Shown in pieces: positions 7,679-15,118 of a stretch of 33,143 nt of DNA; positions within the stretch are counted from its first letter, which is position 1, and each line of letters begins with the position of its first letter. The notes beneath the pieces are model-generated. The model did no database searches, had not been told where the DNA came from, and was given only the letters and a program-made list of their open reading frames with translations. A program made the position numbers and the translations under genes. Origin of the DNA: an uncultured Bacteroidales bacterium (GTDB lineage Bacteria; Bacteroidota; Bacteroidia; Bacteroidales; UBA932); NCBI GenBank assembly GCA_947167015.1, contig CAMVGM010000021.1:1-33143 (forward strand), given 5' to 3'.

Positions 7679-9259
7679 ATGCCGGCAGTTCCTTCATACA
7701 TCCAGGTTCTCCTGCCGCTCAAGCTCCAGTGGATCCCCACCTACTCCGCCCCGATGCCGCTCGAGCCGGGACGGCGCGTATGCGTGCTCCTCTCCGGCCG
7801 CAGCTATGACGGCGTGGTCTGGCGTCTCCTGGATCGGCCCGACCTGCCCCCGGAACGCATCCAGCCCATCGTCAGCGTACGGGACGACCTTCCGGCCGTC
7901 ACGCCGGAGGAACTCCGCTTCTGGGAATTCCTTTCCGGATACTACCTCTGCACCCTGGGCGAGGTGTACAAGGCGGCCTATCCCCTGCTAAAAGTCCGCA
8001 GCGAGCGCACCGCCGCCGACATCCTCGCCCGGCTGCACGCGCGGCTGGAGAAGAAAGAGCGGGAAATCGCCGGACGCCACGGCGAACACGTCGCCGCGCG
8101 GCTCGCCGCAGAACGGGAGCAGCTGCTCGCGCAGATCGCCGCCTGTAGCCCGAAAGACGCGGTTTCCGGCCCCAAGCCCGCCCCGGGCAATCCCCTCGTA
8201 CTGACCGGAGCGAAGCGCCGGGACGCCTACCTGCCCGCCTTGCGGGAGGCCCTCTCCGCCGGGTTCCAGGCCCTGGTACTGACGCCCGAAATCGCCTTCT
8301 GCGACAAGCTGGAGGCCCTGCTCACCCCGGAATTCGGGGAGAATCTGCACGCCTTCCACTCCGGCAAGACCCCCGTGCGGCGCCGCCAGACGGCGGATGT
8401 CCTGCGCGCCGGCACGCCCGCCGTCGTCCTCGGAACCCGTTCCGCCCTCTTCCTCCCCTTCCGCCGCCTGGCGCTGGTCATCGTCGATGAGGAGCAAGAC
8501 CCGGCCTACAAGCAAAGCGAGCCGGCGCCCCGCTACCAGGGCCGCGACGCCGCCGTCGCCCTGGCGGGCATCCACGGCGCCCGCGTCCTGCTCGGCGCCG
8601 CCGTGCCCTCTCTGGAAACCCTGCTGAACGTCCGCATCGGGAAATACGCCCTCCGCTCCCTGCCCGGGGCGCCGGCCGCGGCCGAAGTGATCGATATCCC
8701 CGCCGAGCGCCGCAAGAACGGGATGAACGGGTCATTCTCGCGCAAACTCATCGACGCCATCCGCGGCACGCAGGGTCCCGTCGTCCTGCTGCGCGGATGG
8801 GAAAAAGCCGAAATCCTGCAAGAAGAGGCCGCCGCCCTGTTCCCGGAGCGGGAACTGCGCGTGTGCACCCTCGGGGCACTGAAGCGCGAAGGGGCCGGCG
8901 AGGCGGCGCTGATCGCCGTCCTGCAGGCGGACGCCCTGGTCTCGCGGGACGATTTCCGCAGCGACGAGCGGGCCGCGCAGATCGTCGGCACCCTGTGCCA
9001 GTTCGCCCCGCGCGTCATCCTCCAGACGGCCGTACCCGCACGTTTCGACGGCCGCCGGGACGCCGACGGCCTGCTCGCCGAGCGACAGCAGTTCCATTTT
9101 CCGCCCTTCACGCGCCTCGTCGAAATCCGCCGCCAGGGCGACGGCACGGTGACGGAGCGGCATTTCCTGCCCCGCGACCGCGAACTGCCCGCCCGGAAAG
9201 CCGAGCTGGCCGCACGGCTTCCGGACGGGTGTTATCTGGACGTGGATCCGGTGGACTGA
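7679..9259 (+). CDS. Degenerate PriA-like protein (primosomal protein N' homologue lacking ATPase and zinc motifs)
   Basis: This is a 526-residue protein, much shorter than typical PriA (about 700-820). The N-terminal DNA-binding region and a helicase-like core are recognisable: LTPEIAF (201-207), HSGKTPVRRR, VLGTRSALFLPF (250-261), DEEQDPAYKQ (270-279, Walker B/DEEH-like) and GAAVPSLET (306-314, normally GSATPSLES). A C-terminal ILQTAVPARFD and FPPFTRLVEI also align with PriA. The Walker A region, normally GxTGSGKTEVY, reads LTGAKRRDAY (175-184) with no GKT. The eight-cysteine zinc-binding insert is absent. It probably binds DNA or replisome partners without ATP-driven unwinding. Whether a full PriA exists elsewhere cannot be seen. 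Confidence 0.85.
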   Translation: MPAVPSYIQVLLPLKLQWIPTYSAPMPLEPGRRVCVLLSGRSYDGVVWRLLDRPDLPPERIQPIVSVRDDLPAVTPEELRFWEFLSGYYLCTLGEVYKAAYPLLKVRSERTAADILARLHARLEKKEREIAGRHGEHVAARLAAEREQLLAQIAACSPKDAVSGPKPAPGNPLVLTGAKRRDAYLPALREALSAGFQALVLTPEIAFCDKLEALLTPEFGENLHAFHSGKTPVRRRQTADVLRAGTPAVVLGTRSALFLPFRRLALVIVDEEQDPAYKQSEPAPRYQGRDAAVALAGIHGARVLLGAAVPSLETLLNVRIGKYALRSLPGAPAAAEVIDIPAERRKNGMNGSFSRKLIDAIRGTQGPVVLLRGWEKAEILQEEAAALFPERELRVCTLGALKREGAGEAALIAVLQADALVSRDDFRSDERAAQIVGTLCQFAPRVILQTAVPARFDGRRDADGLLAERQQFHFPPFTRLVEIRRQGDGTVTERHFLPRDRELPARKAELAARLPDGCYLDVDPVD

Positions 9260-9262
9260 GCC

Positions 9263-10753
9263 CTAGCGCAGTTCGGCGGTAACGTCTTTCCCTTCTACCG
9301 TTATATTGTTGAGCCGGAGCCCCTCGACGTCGTCCGTGAGGAGCAGCGGGCGCGTATCCGGCTTGTCGTAGCTGAGGTGGATGCCATCCAGTTCGATGCC
9401 CTTCACGTGGCGCAGGAAGATGCCCTTCGCCGGGATGACGCCGAACATGTTGTGCTCGGGATAGGCGTTCTCCCGCTCGGGCACCTCCTTCAAGGCGGGT
9501 GCGTCGGCGGGCGTCAGGCCGCCCTGGAAGCGGATGTGGAAATTGCGCACCGTGACATCCTCGATCCGGTAGCCGGGGATGCCGGAGATCAGGATGGGAT
9601 AGCGGGGATCCGCGTCGCTGACGTTCACGTCGCTGATCCGTACGCGACGGAGCACGCCCACCGGCGTGTTTTCCGGGCTGCGCATCCGGGCGCCGAGCCG
9701 CATGAACAGCGGGGAGTTCGTGCCGCGCATCGTGATGTTGCTGAACACCACGTCTTCCAGATATCCGCCGTCCACCGTCTCCAGCAGGATGCCGCCGCAG
9801 TCATGGAAGACGCAGTTGGTGACGGCGATGCCCCGGAAACCGCCGCTGGACTCCGTGCCGAACTTGATGCGTCCGGTCCCGAAATACGGGAACTGAGGGG
9901 GCGTCCGCGTTTCGGGCGACCTGGAATAGCCGGGCTTGTCAGTCGGCGGCAGGTTGGTGTTCGCGAGCATCGTGCCCTCCTTGTAACCGGAGATGATGCA
10001 GTCGGAGATGGTCACGTCTTCCGTGTCCTTGAAACGGCCCAGGCCGTAGGAGGCCTTCAGCACGATAGCGTCGTCCCAGGGGCAGTTGAGCCGGCAGCCG
10101 CTGATCAGGACGTTGCGGCAGCAGTCGATGTCCAGGCCGTCCCGCTGGGTGTCCACCACAAGGTCGCGGATGATCAGGTTGTCCACGCCAGTGGCGAGCA
10201 GGGCGAAGTGGCCGCAGTTGTACATCGTGAACTCCTTGAGCACGATGTTTTTGCAGTTCTTGAGCGAGATGGCCTTGTTGCCCTTGAGCGGGCCCACGCG
10301 GAATCCCGGGAGGTCGCCGTAGTCGGGGATGAGGCCGGACCCGTCGATCAGGCCCTCACCGCTGATGGTGATGTCTTCGAGGCCGATGCCCCAGATCAAG
10401 GAGTTCTTCCAGTGGCTGTGGCCGTAGTCCTGGTACTCGCGGCCCCACTCGAAGTCCTCGGCCAGGTCGTAGCCCTGATTCTCCGTCGGGCTGGCGGCAA
10501 GCAGCACGGCGCCTTTCTCCAGGTACAGCTGGACGTGGCTCGCAAGCCGCACCGAATAACTGGCATAGCGCCCGGCGGGCAGATAAACCACGCCGCCGCC
10601 CTCGCGGGCGGCCGCTTCGATGGCGGCGTTGATGGCGGGAGAGTCGATCGTCACGCCGTCGCCCTTGGCGCCGTAGTCGCGCACGTTATGCACGGCCGCG
10701 GCGGCGTGCAGGCAGAAACAGGAAAGCAGGAGGAGGAAAAGTGTTTTTCTCAT
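9263..10753 (-). CDS. Secreted GH28-family glycosidase (polygalacturonase-like)
   Basis: This is a 496-residue protein with a signal peptide (about residues 1-20, ending HAAAA). It starts with the pectate-lyase-fold entry NVRDYGAKGDG, followed by a right-handed beta-helix. GH28 catalytic blocks are visible as QRDGLDIDCC, CPWDDAIVLK and GRIKFGTESSGG. The family's GHG block is not seen in classical form, as in some rhamnogalacturonan- or exo-acting members. It likely hydrolyses galacturonic-acid-containing pectin in the periplasm. The start at 10753 is chosen because the signal peptide begins there; upstream codons run through the promoter and the L31 terminator. No other pectin genes are nearby. 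Confidence 0.85.
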   Translation of the reverse strand: MRKTLFLLLLSCFCLHAAAAVHNVRDYGAKGDGVTIDSPAINAAIEAAAREGGGVVYLPAGRYASYSVRLASHVQLYLEKGAVLLAASPTENQGYDLAEDFEWGREYQDYGHSHWKNSLIWGIGLEDITISGEGLIDGSGLIPDYGDLPGFRVGPLKGNKAISLKNCKNIVLKEFTMYNCGHFALLATGVDNLIIRDLVVDTQRDGLDIDCCRNVLISGCRLNCPWDDAIVLKASYGLGRFKDTEDVTISDCIISGYKEGTMLANTNLPPTDKPGYSRSPETRTPPQFPYFGTGRIKFGTESSGGFRGIAVTNCVFHDCGGILLETVDGGYLEDVVFSNITMRGTNSPLFMRLGARMRSPENTPVGVLRRVRISDVNVSDADPRYPILISGIPGYRIEDVTVRNFHIRFQGGLTPADAPALKEVPERENAYPEHNMFGVIPAKGIFLRHVKGIELDGIHLSYDKPDTRPLLLTDDVEGLRLNNITVEGKDVTAELR

Positions 10754-10775
10754 GGTCGTAGATAATTGGTTCTCC

Positions 10776-10783
10776 CAAAGATA
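10776..10783 (-). promoter_or_regulatory. -7 element TATCTTTG for the GH28 gene
   Basis: It is a perfect TAnnTTTG on the minus strand, 22 bp before the ATG at 10753 and directly after the T-run of the rpmE2 terminator. Confidence 0.65.
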
Positions 10784-10825
10784 CAAAAAAAAGAATCCCG
10801 GAGCACCTGGTGTTCCGGGATTCTT
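10784..10825 (-). terminator. Intrinsic terminator of rpmE2
   Basis: AAGAATCCCGG and its partner CCGGGATTCTT, extended by GCACC/GGTGT pairing with one wobble, form a stem of about 17 bp over 10791-10825. Read on the minus strand it is followed by an eight-base T-run. It lies 22 bp past the rpmE2 stop. Confidence 0.88.
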
Positions 10826-10847
10826 CAACCTATACTGTCGCAGAAGC

Positions 10848-11099
10848 TTACTTCTTGCGGTTCTTGTACCTCTGATAGAACATATCAACACGGCCGGCGG
10901 TATCGACGATCTTCATCTTGCCGGTGTAGAAAGGGTGAGATGTGTTGGAGATCTCAAGCTTCACGAGGGGGTACTCGACACCGTCGATGGTGATGTTCTC
11001 CTTGCTGGTAGCGCAGGAGCGGGTGATGAACACGTCCTCGTTTGACATATCCTTGAAAGCTACAAGACGGTAGGTTTCGGGATGGATTCCTTTTTTCAT
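10848..11099 (-). CDS. rpmE2: 50S ribosomal protein L31, type B
   Basis: This is an 83-residue protein beginning MKKGIHPETYRLVAFKDMSN. The sequences FITRS, YPLVKLEISNTSHPFYTGK and DTAGRVDMFYQRYKNRKK are diagnostic of type B L31. The zinc-binding cysteine pairs of the type A form are absent, as expected. It is a large-subunit component at the intersubunit bridge. The start at 11099 is fixed by the conserved N-terminus. It has its own promoter at 11126-11133 and a strong terminator, so it is monocistronic. Confidence 0.97.
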   Translation of the reverse strand: MKKGIHPETYRLVAFKDMSNEDVFITRSCATSKENITIDGVEYPLVKLEISNTSHPFYTGKMKIVDTAGRVDMFYQRYKNRKK

Positions 11100-11125
11100 T
11101 ACACTAGTGTTTTTGGAATAGGGCG

Positions 11126-11133
11126 CAAAGATA
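11126..11133 (-). promoter_or_regulatory. -7 element TATCTTTG for rpmE2
   Basis: It is a perfect TAnnTTTG on the minus strand, 26 bp before the rpmE2 ATG. Its upstream half overlaps the divergent promoter of the mutase gene. Confidence 0.7.
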
Positions 11134-11146
11134 AGAATAAATTTCG

Positions 11147-11154
11147 TAAATTTG
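11147..11154 (+). promoter_or_regulatory. -7 element TAAATTTG for the GlmM-type gene
   Basis: It is a perfect TAnnTTTG ending only 6 bp before the ATG at 11161, so the predicted leader is almost absent. Confidence 0.65.
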
Positions 11155-11160
11155 CAAGCT

Positions 11161-12582
11161 ATGACTCTGATAAAATCCATTTCCGGCATCCGCGGCACGA
11201 TCGGCGGAGCCCCGGGCGAGGCCCTCACCCCTGTAGATATCGTCAAGTTCACCTATGCATACTGCGCCTGCCTCCGTGAGCGGAAACCCGTCCCAGCCTG
11301 CGGAGCGCGTTATAAAGTGGTCGTCGGACGTGACGCGCGCATCAGCGGCGCGATGGTCGAGCAGCTGGTCTGCGGGACCCTCGTCGCCTGCGGCGTGGAC
11401 GTCGTCAAGTGCGGATTCGCCTCCACGCCCACCACGGAACTGGCCGTGCGCTTTGCCGGCGCCGACGGCGGCATCATCCTGACCGCCAGCCACAACCCCC
11501 GCCAGTGGAACGCCCTCAAGCTCCTCAACGAGCACGGCGAATTCCTCACCGCGGCCGAAGGACAGGCCATCCTGGACCTGGCGGAGCGCGGGGATTTCGA
11601 TTTCGCCCCGGTGGACGAATTGGGACGCATCGAAGAGCACGACTTCACCGACGAGCACATCGACGCCGTCCTCGCCCTGGAGGCGGTGGACGCCGAAGCC
11701 GTGCGCAAGGCGGGCTTCAAGGTGGTGCTGGACGCCATCAACTCGGTGGGCGGCATCATCATGCCCCGCCTGCTGGAGCGCCTCGGGGTGGAATGCATCA
11801 CCCTCAACGGCGAACCGACCGGCGACTTCGCGCACAACCCGGAGCCGCTCCCCAAGAACCTGACCGACCTGAGCGCGACCGTCGTGCGCGAGCACGCCGA
11901 CCTGGGCATCAGCGTGGACCCCGACGTGGACCGGCTGGCCTTCATCTGCGAGAACGGAGAGCCCTTCGTCGAGGAATACACGCTCGTGGCCGTGGCGGAC
12001 TACCTGCTGGAACGGGCCGAAAAGGCCGGCGTGATGCCGCGCAACACCGTCTCCAACCTCAGTTCCAGCCGGGCGCTGCGCGACGTCACGGAGGCGCACG
12101 GCGGCACCTATTACGCCGCCGCCGTGGGCGAAGTGAACGTGACCACCAAGATGCACGAGGTGGGCGCGCTGATCGGCGGCGAGGGCAACGGCGGGGTCAT
12201 CTACCCGGCGAGCCACTGCGGCCGCGATGCGATGGTCGGCGTGGCCCTCTTCCTCAGCCATCTCGCCCACAAGGGCCTGAGCGTCAGCGCCTACAAGGCC
12301 ACGCTCCCCCCCTACTTCATCGCCAAGAACCGCATCGACCTGAGCGACAAGGCCCTCATCGACCGCATCCTGGACGCGATGAAGGAGCACTTCAAGGACG
12401 AGAAGGTGAATACCATCGACGGCGTCAAGATCGATTTCGAGGCGCGCCGCCAGTGGGTGCACCTGCGCAAGTCCAACACCGAGCCGATCATCCGCATCTA
12501 CAGCGAGGCGCAGACCGAAGCGGAGGCGCAGCGCCTCGGGGAGGAGGTCGTCGCCCTCGCGCAACGCATCATCGGAGCCTAG
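11161..12582 (+). CDS. glmM: Phosphohexomutase, GlmM-type (phosphoglucosamine mutase)
   Basis: This is a 473-residue cytoplasmic alpha-D-phosphohexomutase. Seen: SGIRG near the N-terminus, the phosphoserine loop TASHNP (Ser110), the metal-binding DPDVDR (253-258), the sugar-specificity loop GEGNGG and the phosphate-binding RKSNTEPIIRI near the end. The length and the Bacteroidota context favour phosphoglucosamine mutase (GlcN-6-P to GlcN-1-P for UDP-GlcNAc), but phosphomannomutase/phosphoglucomutase activity cannot be excluded. The start at 11161 fits the conserved TLIKSISGIRG; an in-frame ATG at 11152 lies inside the promoter. The NamZ-like gene follows after 3 bp, so they form an operon. 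Confidence 0.88.
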   Translation: MTLIKSISGIRGTIGGAPGEALTPVDIVKFTYAYCACLRERKPVPACGARYKVVVGRDARISGAMVEQLVCGTLVACGVDVVKCGFASTPTTELAVRFAGADGGIILTASHNPRQWNALKLLNEHGEFLTAAEGQAILDLAERGDFDFAPVDELGRIEEHDFTDEHIDAVLALEAVDAEAVRKAGFKVVLDAINSVGGIIMPRLLERLGVECITLNGEPTGDFAHNPEPLPKNLTDLSATVVREHADLGISVDPDVDRLAFICENGEPFVEEYTLVAVADYLLERAEKAGVMPRNTVSNLSSSRALRDVTEAHGGTYYAAAVGEVNVTTKMHEVGALIGGEGNGGVIYPASHCGRDAMVGVALFLSHLAHKGLSVSAYKATLPPYFIAKNRIDLSDKALIDRILDAMKEHFKDEKVNTIDGVKIDFEARRQWVHLRKSNTEPIIRIYSEAQTEAEAQRLGEEVVALAQRIIGA

Positions 12583-12585
12583 GAC

Positions 12586-13650
12586 ATGTTCTCGTTCCGC
12601 ACCACCCCCGTCGGGGAACAGCTCGACCGGAGCCTGCAGGAAGGGCGCGTCGCCTGTTTCTGCACCCAGAATTGCTGGGACCCCGCCCGCGGGCGCTACC
12701 TGTACGACATCTTCCGCGAACGCGGCAACCTGGAGCGCATCTTCACGCCGCGCGACACCGAGCTCACCCCGGACACCAACCACATCGACTTCGATGCGGC
12801 CGAGCTGGAAGGGCTGGACGCCGTCGTCGTGGAGATCCAGGACGTCGGCACGCGCTACTTCAACTACACCCGCGACGTGATGCGCCTGCTGTCGATGTGC
12901 GCCCGCCTCGAGCAGAGCCCCTCCGTGTTCATCGTGGACCACATCAACCCTGCCGGCCGCGTGGTCGAGGGTACGATGCCCGCCGTGGAATCCGACATCT
13001 GGACGCCGAAGGTGGCCCACCGCCACGGCCTGACGCTCGGCGAGCTCTGCCACCTGTACTGCAACGAGATCGGCGCGAAGTTCCCCCTGCACATCATTTC
13101 CGCCTTCACGTCCGAGGTGGGCAAGGACCTGCTGCCCTGGACCATCGCCCCGGCCTCCGACATCCCGGGCATGTTCACCTGCGAGATGTATCCCGGCGGC
13201 GGACTCTGGAACAACACCTCCATCACCCCGGCCATCGGCACGGCGCGTCCCTACGAGTATTTCGGGGCCCCGTTCATCAAGAGCGGCGACGTCCGCTTCC
13301 TGCCCACGCCCCCGGGCGTGATGATGCGTCCCTGCTCGTTCACCCCGGCCGCCGGGCGTTACCGGGGCGAGCGCTGCTACGGCTACCAGATCATGCTCCA
13401 GCCGGGCGCCCAGTACCATTCGCTGCTGCACACGCTGCAGCTGATGCGTTTCCTGTCGGAGCGCTACTCCCAGTTCGAGATGTACGATTCCCTCTTCGTG
13501 AAAGTCGCCGACCCCGTGATCGAGGAATACCTGCGCGCCCGCCTGACCTTCGACGTGGTGCAGGAGCACGTCAAGGCCGAGGAGCAGAAATGGATACGCA
13601 AGGCCAAGCGCTTCATCCTCTACGACGACGCGCCGTACCGGATGAAATAA
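12586..13650 (+). CDS. DUF1343 / NamZ-like protein (GH171 family, divergent)
   Basis: This is a 354-residue protein. The blocks EIQDVGTRYFNYT, IVDHINPAGRVVEG, RHGLTLGELCHLY and MYPGGGLWNNTS match the DUF1343/NamZ family, whose characterised members are exo-beta-N-acetylmuramidases. Two departures stand out. There is no signal peptide, so it is probably cytoplasmic. The usual (S/G)PEHG motif after the first strand reads FTPRDTEL, so catalysis may be lost or altered. It begins 3 bp after glmM, pointing to amino-sugar or cell-wall recycling, but that link is inference. It is followed by tRNA-Glu with its own promoter. Confidence 0.82.
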   Translation: MFSFRTTPVGEQLDRSLQEGRVACFCTQNCWDPARGRYLYDIFRERGNLERIFTPRDTELTPDTNHIDFDAAELEGLDAVVVEIQDVGTRYFNYTRDVMRLLSMCARLEQSPSVFIVDHINPAGRVVEGTMPAVESDIWTPKVAHRHGLTLGELCHLYCNEIGAKFPLHIISAFTSEVGKDLLPWTIAPASDIPGMFTCEMYPGGGLWNNTSITPAIGTARPYEYFGAPFIKSGDVRFLPTPPGVMMRPCSFTPAAGRYRGERCYGYQIMLQPGAQYHSLLHTLQLMRFLSERYSQFEMYDSLFVKVADPVIEEYLRARLTFDVVQEHVKAEEQKWIRKAKRFILYDDAPYRMK

Positions 13651-13672
13651 TTCGGGAGAAGGCGAAGAAAAA

Positions 13673-13703
13673 TTTGGAGATTCCCAAAATATGCGTATCT
13701 TTG
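13673..13703 (+). promoter_or_regulatory. Promoter of tRNA-Glu (TTTG-N19-TATCTTTG)
   Basis: A -33 TTTG at 13673-13676 and a -7 TATCTTTG at 13696-13703 are separated by 19 bp, the standard Bacteroidota spacing. The tRNA begins 12 bp downstream. This is the best-formed promoter in the window. Confidence 0.85.
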
Positions 13704-13714
13704 CACTCCCAACC

Positions 13715-13789
13715 GGTGGGTTCGTATAACGGTTAGTACTCGAGATTCTCAATCTCGCAATAGGAGTTCGATTCTCCTACCCACTACCA
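13715..13789 (+). tRNA. tRNA-Glu (anticodon CTC)
   Basis: A full cloverleaf can be drawn. The acceptor GGTGGGT pairs with ACCCACT (G1-U72 wobble). The D stem is GTA/TAC with a GG-containing loop. The anticodon stem CGAGA/TCTCG has loop TTCTCAA, giving anticodon CTC for GAG codons. The T arm is AGGAG-TTCGATT-CTCCT. The CCA end is encoded. A perfect promoter lies upstream and a terminator hairpin directly downstream. Confidence 0.95.
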
Positions 13790-13820
13790 AAAAGCACCGC
13801 ACGACGTGGTGCTTTTTCTT
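13789..13820. terminator. Bidirectional intrinsic terminator
   Basis: AAAAAGCACC (13789-13798) pairs with GGTGCTTTTT (13808-13817) around a 9-nt loop. Read on the plus strand it ends in a T-run and terminates tRNA-Glu. Read on the minus strand it directly follows the stop of the epimerase gene and again has a T-run, so it can serve both converging units. Confidence 0.85.
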
Positions 13821-14982
13821 ATTCCAGGATCTCCAGGCACATCCGCCCGTTGTGATAGGGGCATTTCCAGAAACCGGCCCGGTCGTCGGCCGTGTCATGC
13901 GTGCCGTCCGCGCGCAGGCTCCAGTACCACTCCCCGTCCGGGCACAGGAGTTCCCGGCGGATGAAATCCCAGGTATCCAGCGCCCGACCCGCCCAGGCGG
14001 CATCCCCGTCGCGCCGGAAACGGTTCCAGCAGCCCACGACGGTCTCCGCCTGCACCCACCAGTGGCGGTCGGTGTCGACGTGCGCCGCGGCCGGGTCCCG
14101 TTCATAGATCATCCCTTCGCCCGCCTGCCAGCCTTCCATGGCAGCGGCGGCGATGTGGCGGCAGGCGTCGGAGGTGCGGGCGGAAAGCGCAGGGTCCTCC
14201 AGCAGGTCCGCCGCCTCTTCCAGCAGCCAGGAGGCCTCGATGTCGTGGCCGTACGAGACGGTCTCCGACTGGGAGCGCCAGGCCGTGTCGAAGAACAGGC
14301 CCAGATGCCCGTCCGGCCTCAGGATCCGGTCCAGGAAGATTCCGACCAGGCCGGTGAGCCGCGCTTTCAGCCCCCCGTCCTTCCAGACGCGGTACAGGCC
14401 GGTGTAGCCCTCCAGGATGTGCAGGTGCGTGTTCATCGTCTTGGCGTCGTTCCGGTCCTTCTCCGACAAGCGCATGTCCGCGATGGGACGCCAGTCGCGC
14501 ATGCAGGCCTCCAGGTAACCGTCGCCGTCGAAACTGTGCGTCTCGATGTCGCGGTACAGGCGGACGGCCAGGCCGAGCGCCTCTTGCAGACCGATTGCCC
14601 GGTAATACTCCGCCAGGCCGTAAACCGCGAACGCAATGGCGTAGAACTGCTTTTTGGTATCCAGCGGCCGCCCCGCGGCATCCAGGCTCCAGAACACGCC
14701 GCCCTCTTCCGGATCGAAGAAACGGTCCCGGATCTCGAGGTATGCGCGGTCCGCCGCCGCCCGGTATTCCGGACGCCCGAGGACCCGGAATGCGGCGGAG
14801 AAGGTCCAGAGGATACGGGCGTTGAGGATGGCGCCCCGGGGGGCGTCCGGGACCAGGCGTCCCTCGCCGTCGATCCGGCCGTACCACCCGCCCGACGGAT
14901 CCTGCATCCGGGTGAGCCAGAAAGGCAGGATGTCCTCCGTCAGTTCGCGGAGCATTTCGGAAGAAATCATTCTTGGATTCAT
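13819..14982 (-). CDS. Cellobiose/mannobiose 2-epimerase (AGE family)
   Basis: This 387-residue (alpha/alpha)6-barrel enzyme of the N-acylglucosamine 2-epimerase superfamily has no signal peptide and is cytoplasmic. Diagnostic blocks: GGWYGRID near the start, MNTHLHILE (His near 186-188), YGHDIEASWLL (His246), HWWVQAE (about 307-313) and WKCPYHNGR (His377). These mark cellobiose 2-epimerases, which convert mannobiose to mannosyl-glucose. The start at 14982 is preferred over an in-frame ATG at 15006, which overlaps the -7 box. Its divergence from the AraC gene of the mannan locus and the GH130 gene at the right edge point to mannobiose as the substrate. Confidence 0.9.
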   Translation of the reverse strand: MNPRMISSEMLRELTEDILPFWLTRMQDPSGGWYGRIDGEGRLVPDAPRGAILNARILWTFSAAFRVLGRPEYRAAADRAYLEIRDRFFDPEEGGVFWSLDAAGRPLDTKKQFYAIAFAVYGLAEYYRAIGLQEALGLAVRLYRDIETHSFDGDGYLEACMRDWRPIADMRLSEKDRNDAKTMNTHLHILEGYTGLYRVWKDGGLKARLTGLVGIFLDRILRPDGHLGLFFDTAWRSQSETVSYGHDIEASWLLEEAADLLEDPALSARTSDACRHIAAAAMEGWQAGEGMIYERDPAAAHVDTDRHWWVQAETVVGCWNRFRRDGDAAWAGRALDTWDFIRRELLCPDGEWYWSLRADGTHDTADDRAGFWKCPYHNGRMCLEILE

Positions 14983-15003
14983 GTCACACGTCTCTTTCTT
15001 GTT

Positions 15004-15011
15004 CAAAGATA
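15004..15011 (-). promoter_or_regulatory. -7 element TATCTTTG for the epimerase gene
   Basis: It is a perfect TAnnTTTG on the minus strand, 21 bp before the ATG at 14982. Confidence 0.7.
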
Positions 15012-15056
15012 ATCATTTATCCTTTTTCCCGGGGAAAGCGGTCCCTTGCCGCAAAG

Positions 15057-15080
15057 AAAATGATAAAAAAGTATCATTTT
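15057..15080. promoter_or_regulatory. Perfect inverted repeat, candidate operator
   Basis: AAAATGATA (15057-15065) and TATCATTTT (15072-15080) are exact complements separated by six bases. The repeat lies in the epimerase/AraC intergenic region, 13 bp upstream of the AraC -7 box. A related half-site AATCATTTATC occurs at about 15011-15021 next to the epimerase -7 box. The position suggests binding by the AraC-type regulator or another repressor. Confidence 0.5.
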
Positions 15081-15093
15081 TACCGAATAATAC

Positions 15094-15101
15094 TATATTT
15101 G
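15094..15101 (+). promoter_or_regulatory. -7 element TATATTTG for the AraC-type regulator
   Basis: It is a perfect TAnnTTTG, 17 bp before the ATG at 15119. Confidence 0.7.
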
Positions 15102-15118
15102 CAGAAAACACCAGAACC

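Noticed and set aside
11104..13752. 882-codon minus-strand open frame antisense to glmM and the NamZ-like gene
   Set aside because: It spans two well-supported plus-strand genes and has shadow-like composition (many Val, Asp, His, Gly, Arg).
13715..13789. tRNA-Glu as an attachment site for a mobile island carrying the mannan locus
   Set aside because: No integrase or duplicated tRNA 3' end is visible, and the terminator and epimerase gene follow immediately; nothing suggests an integration here.
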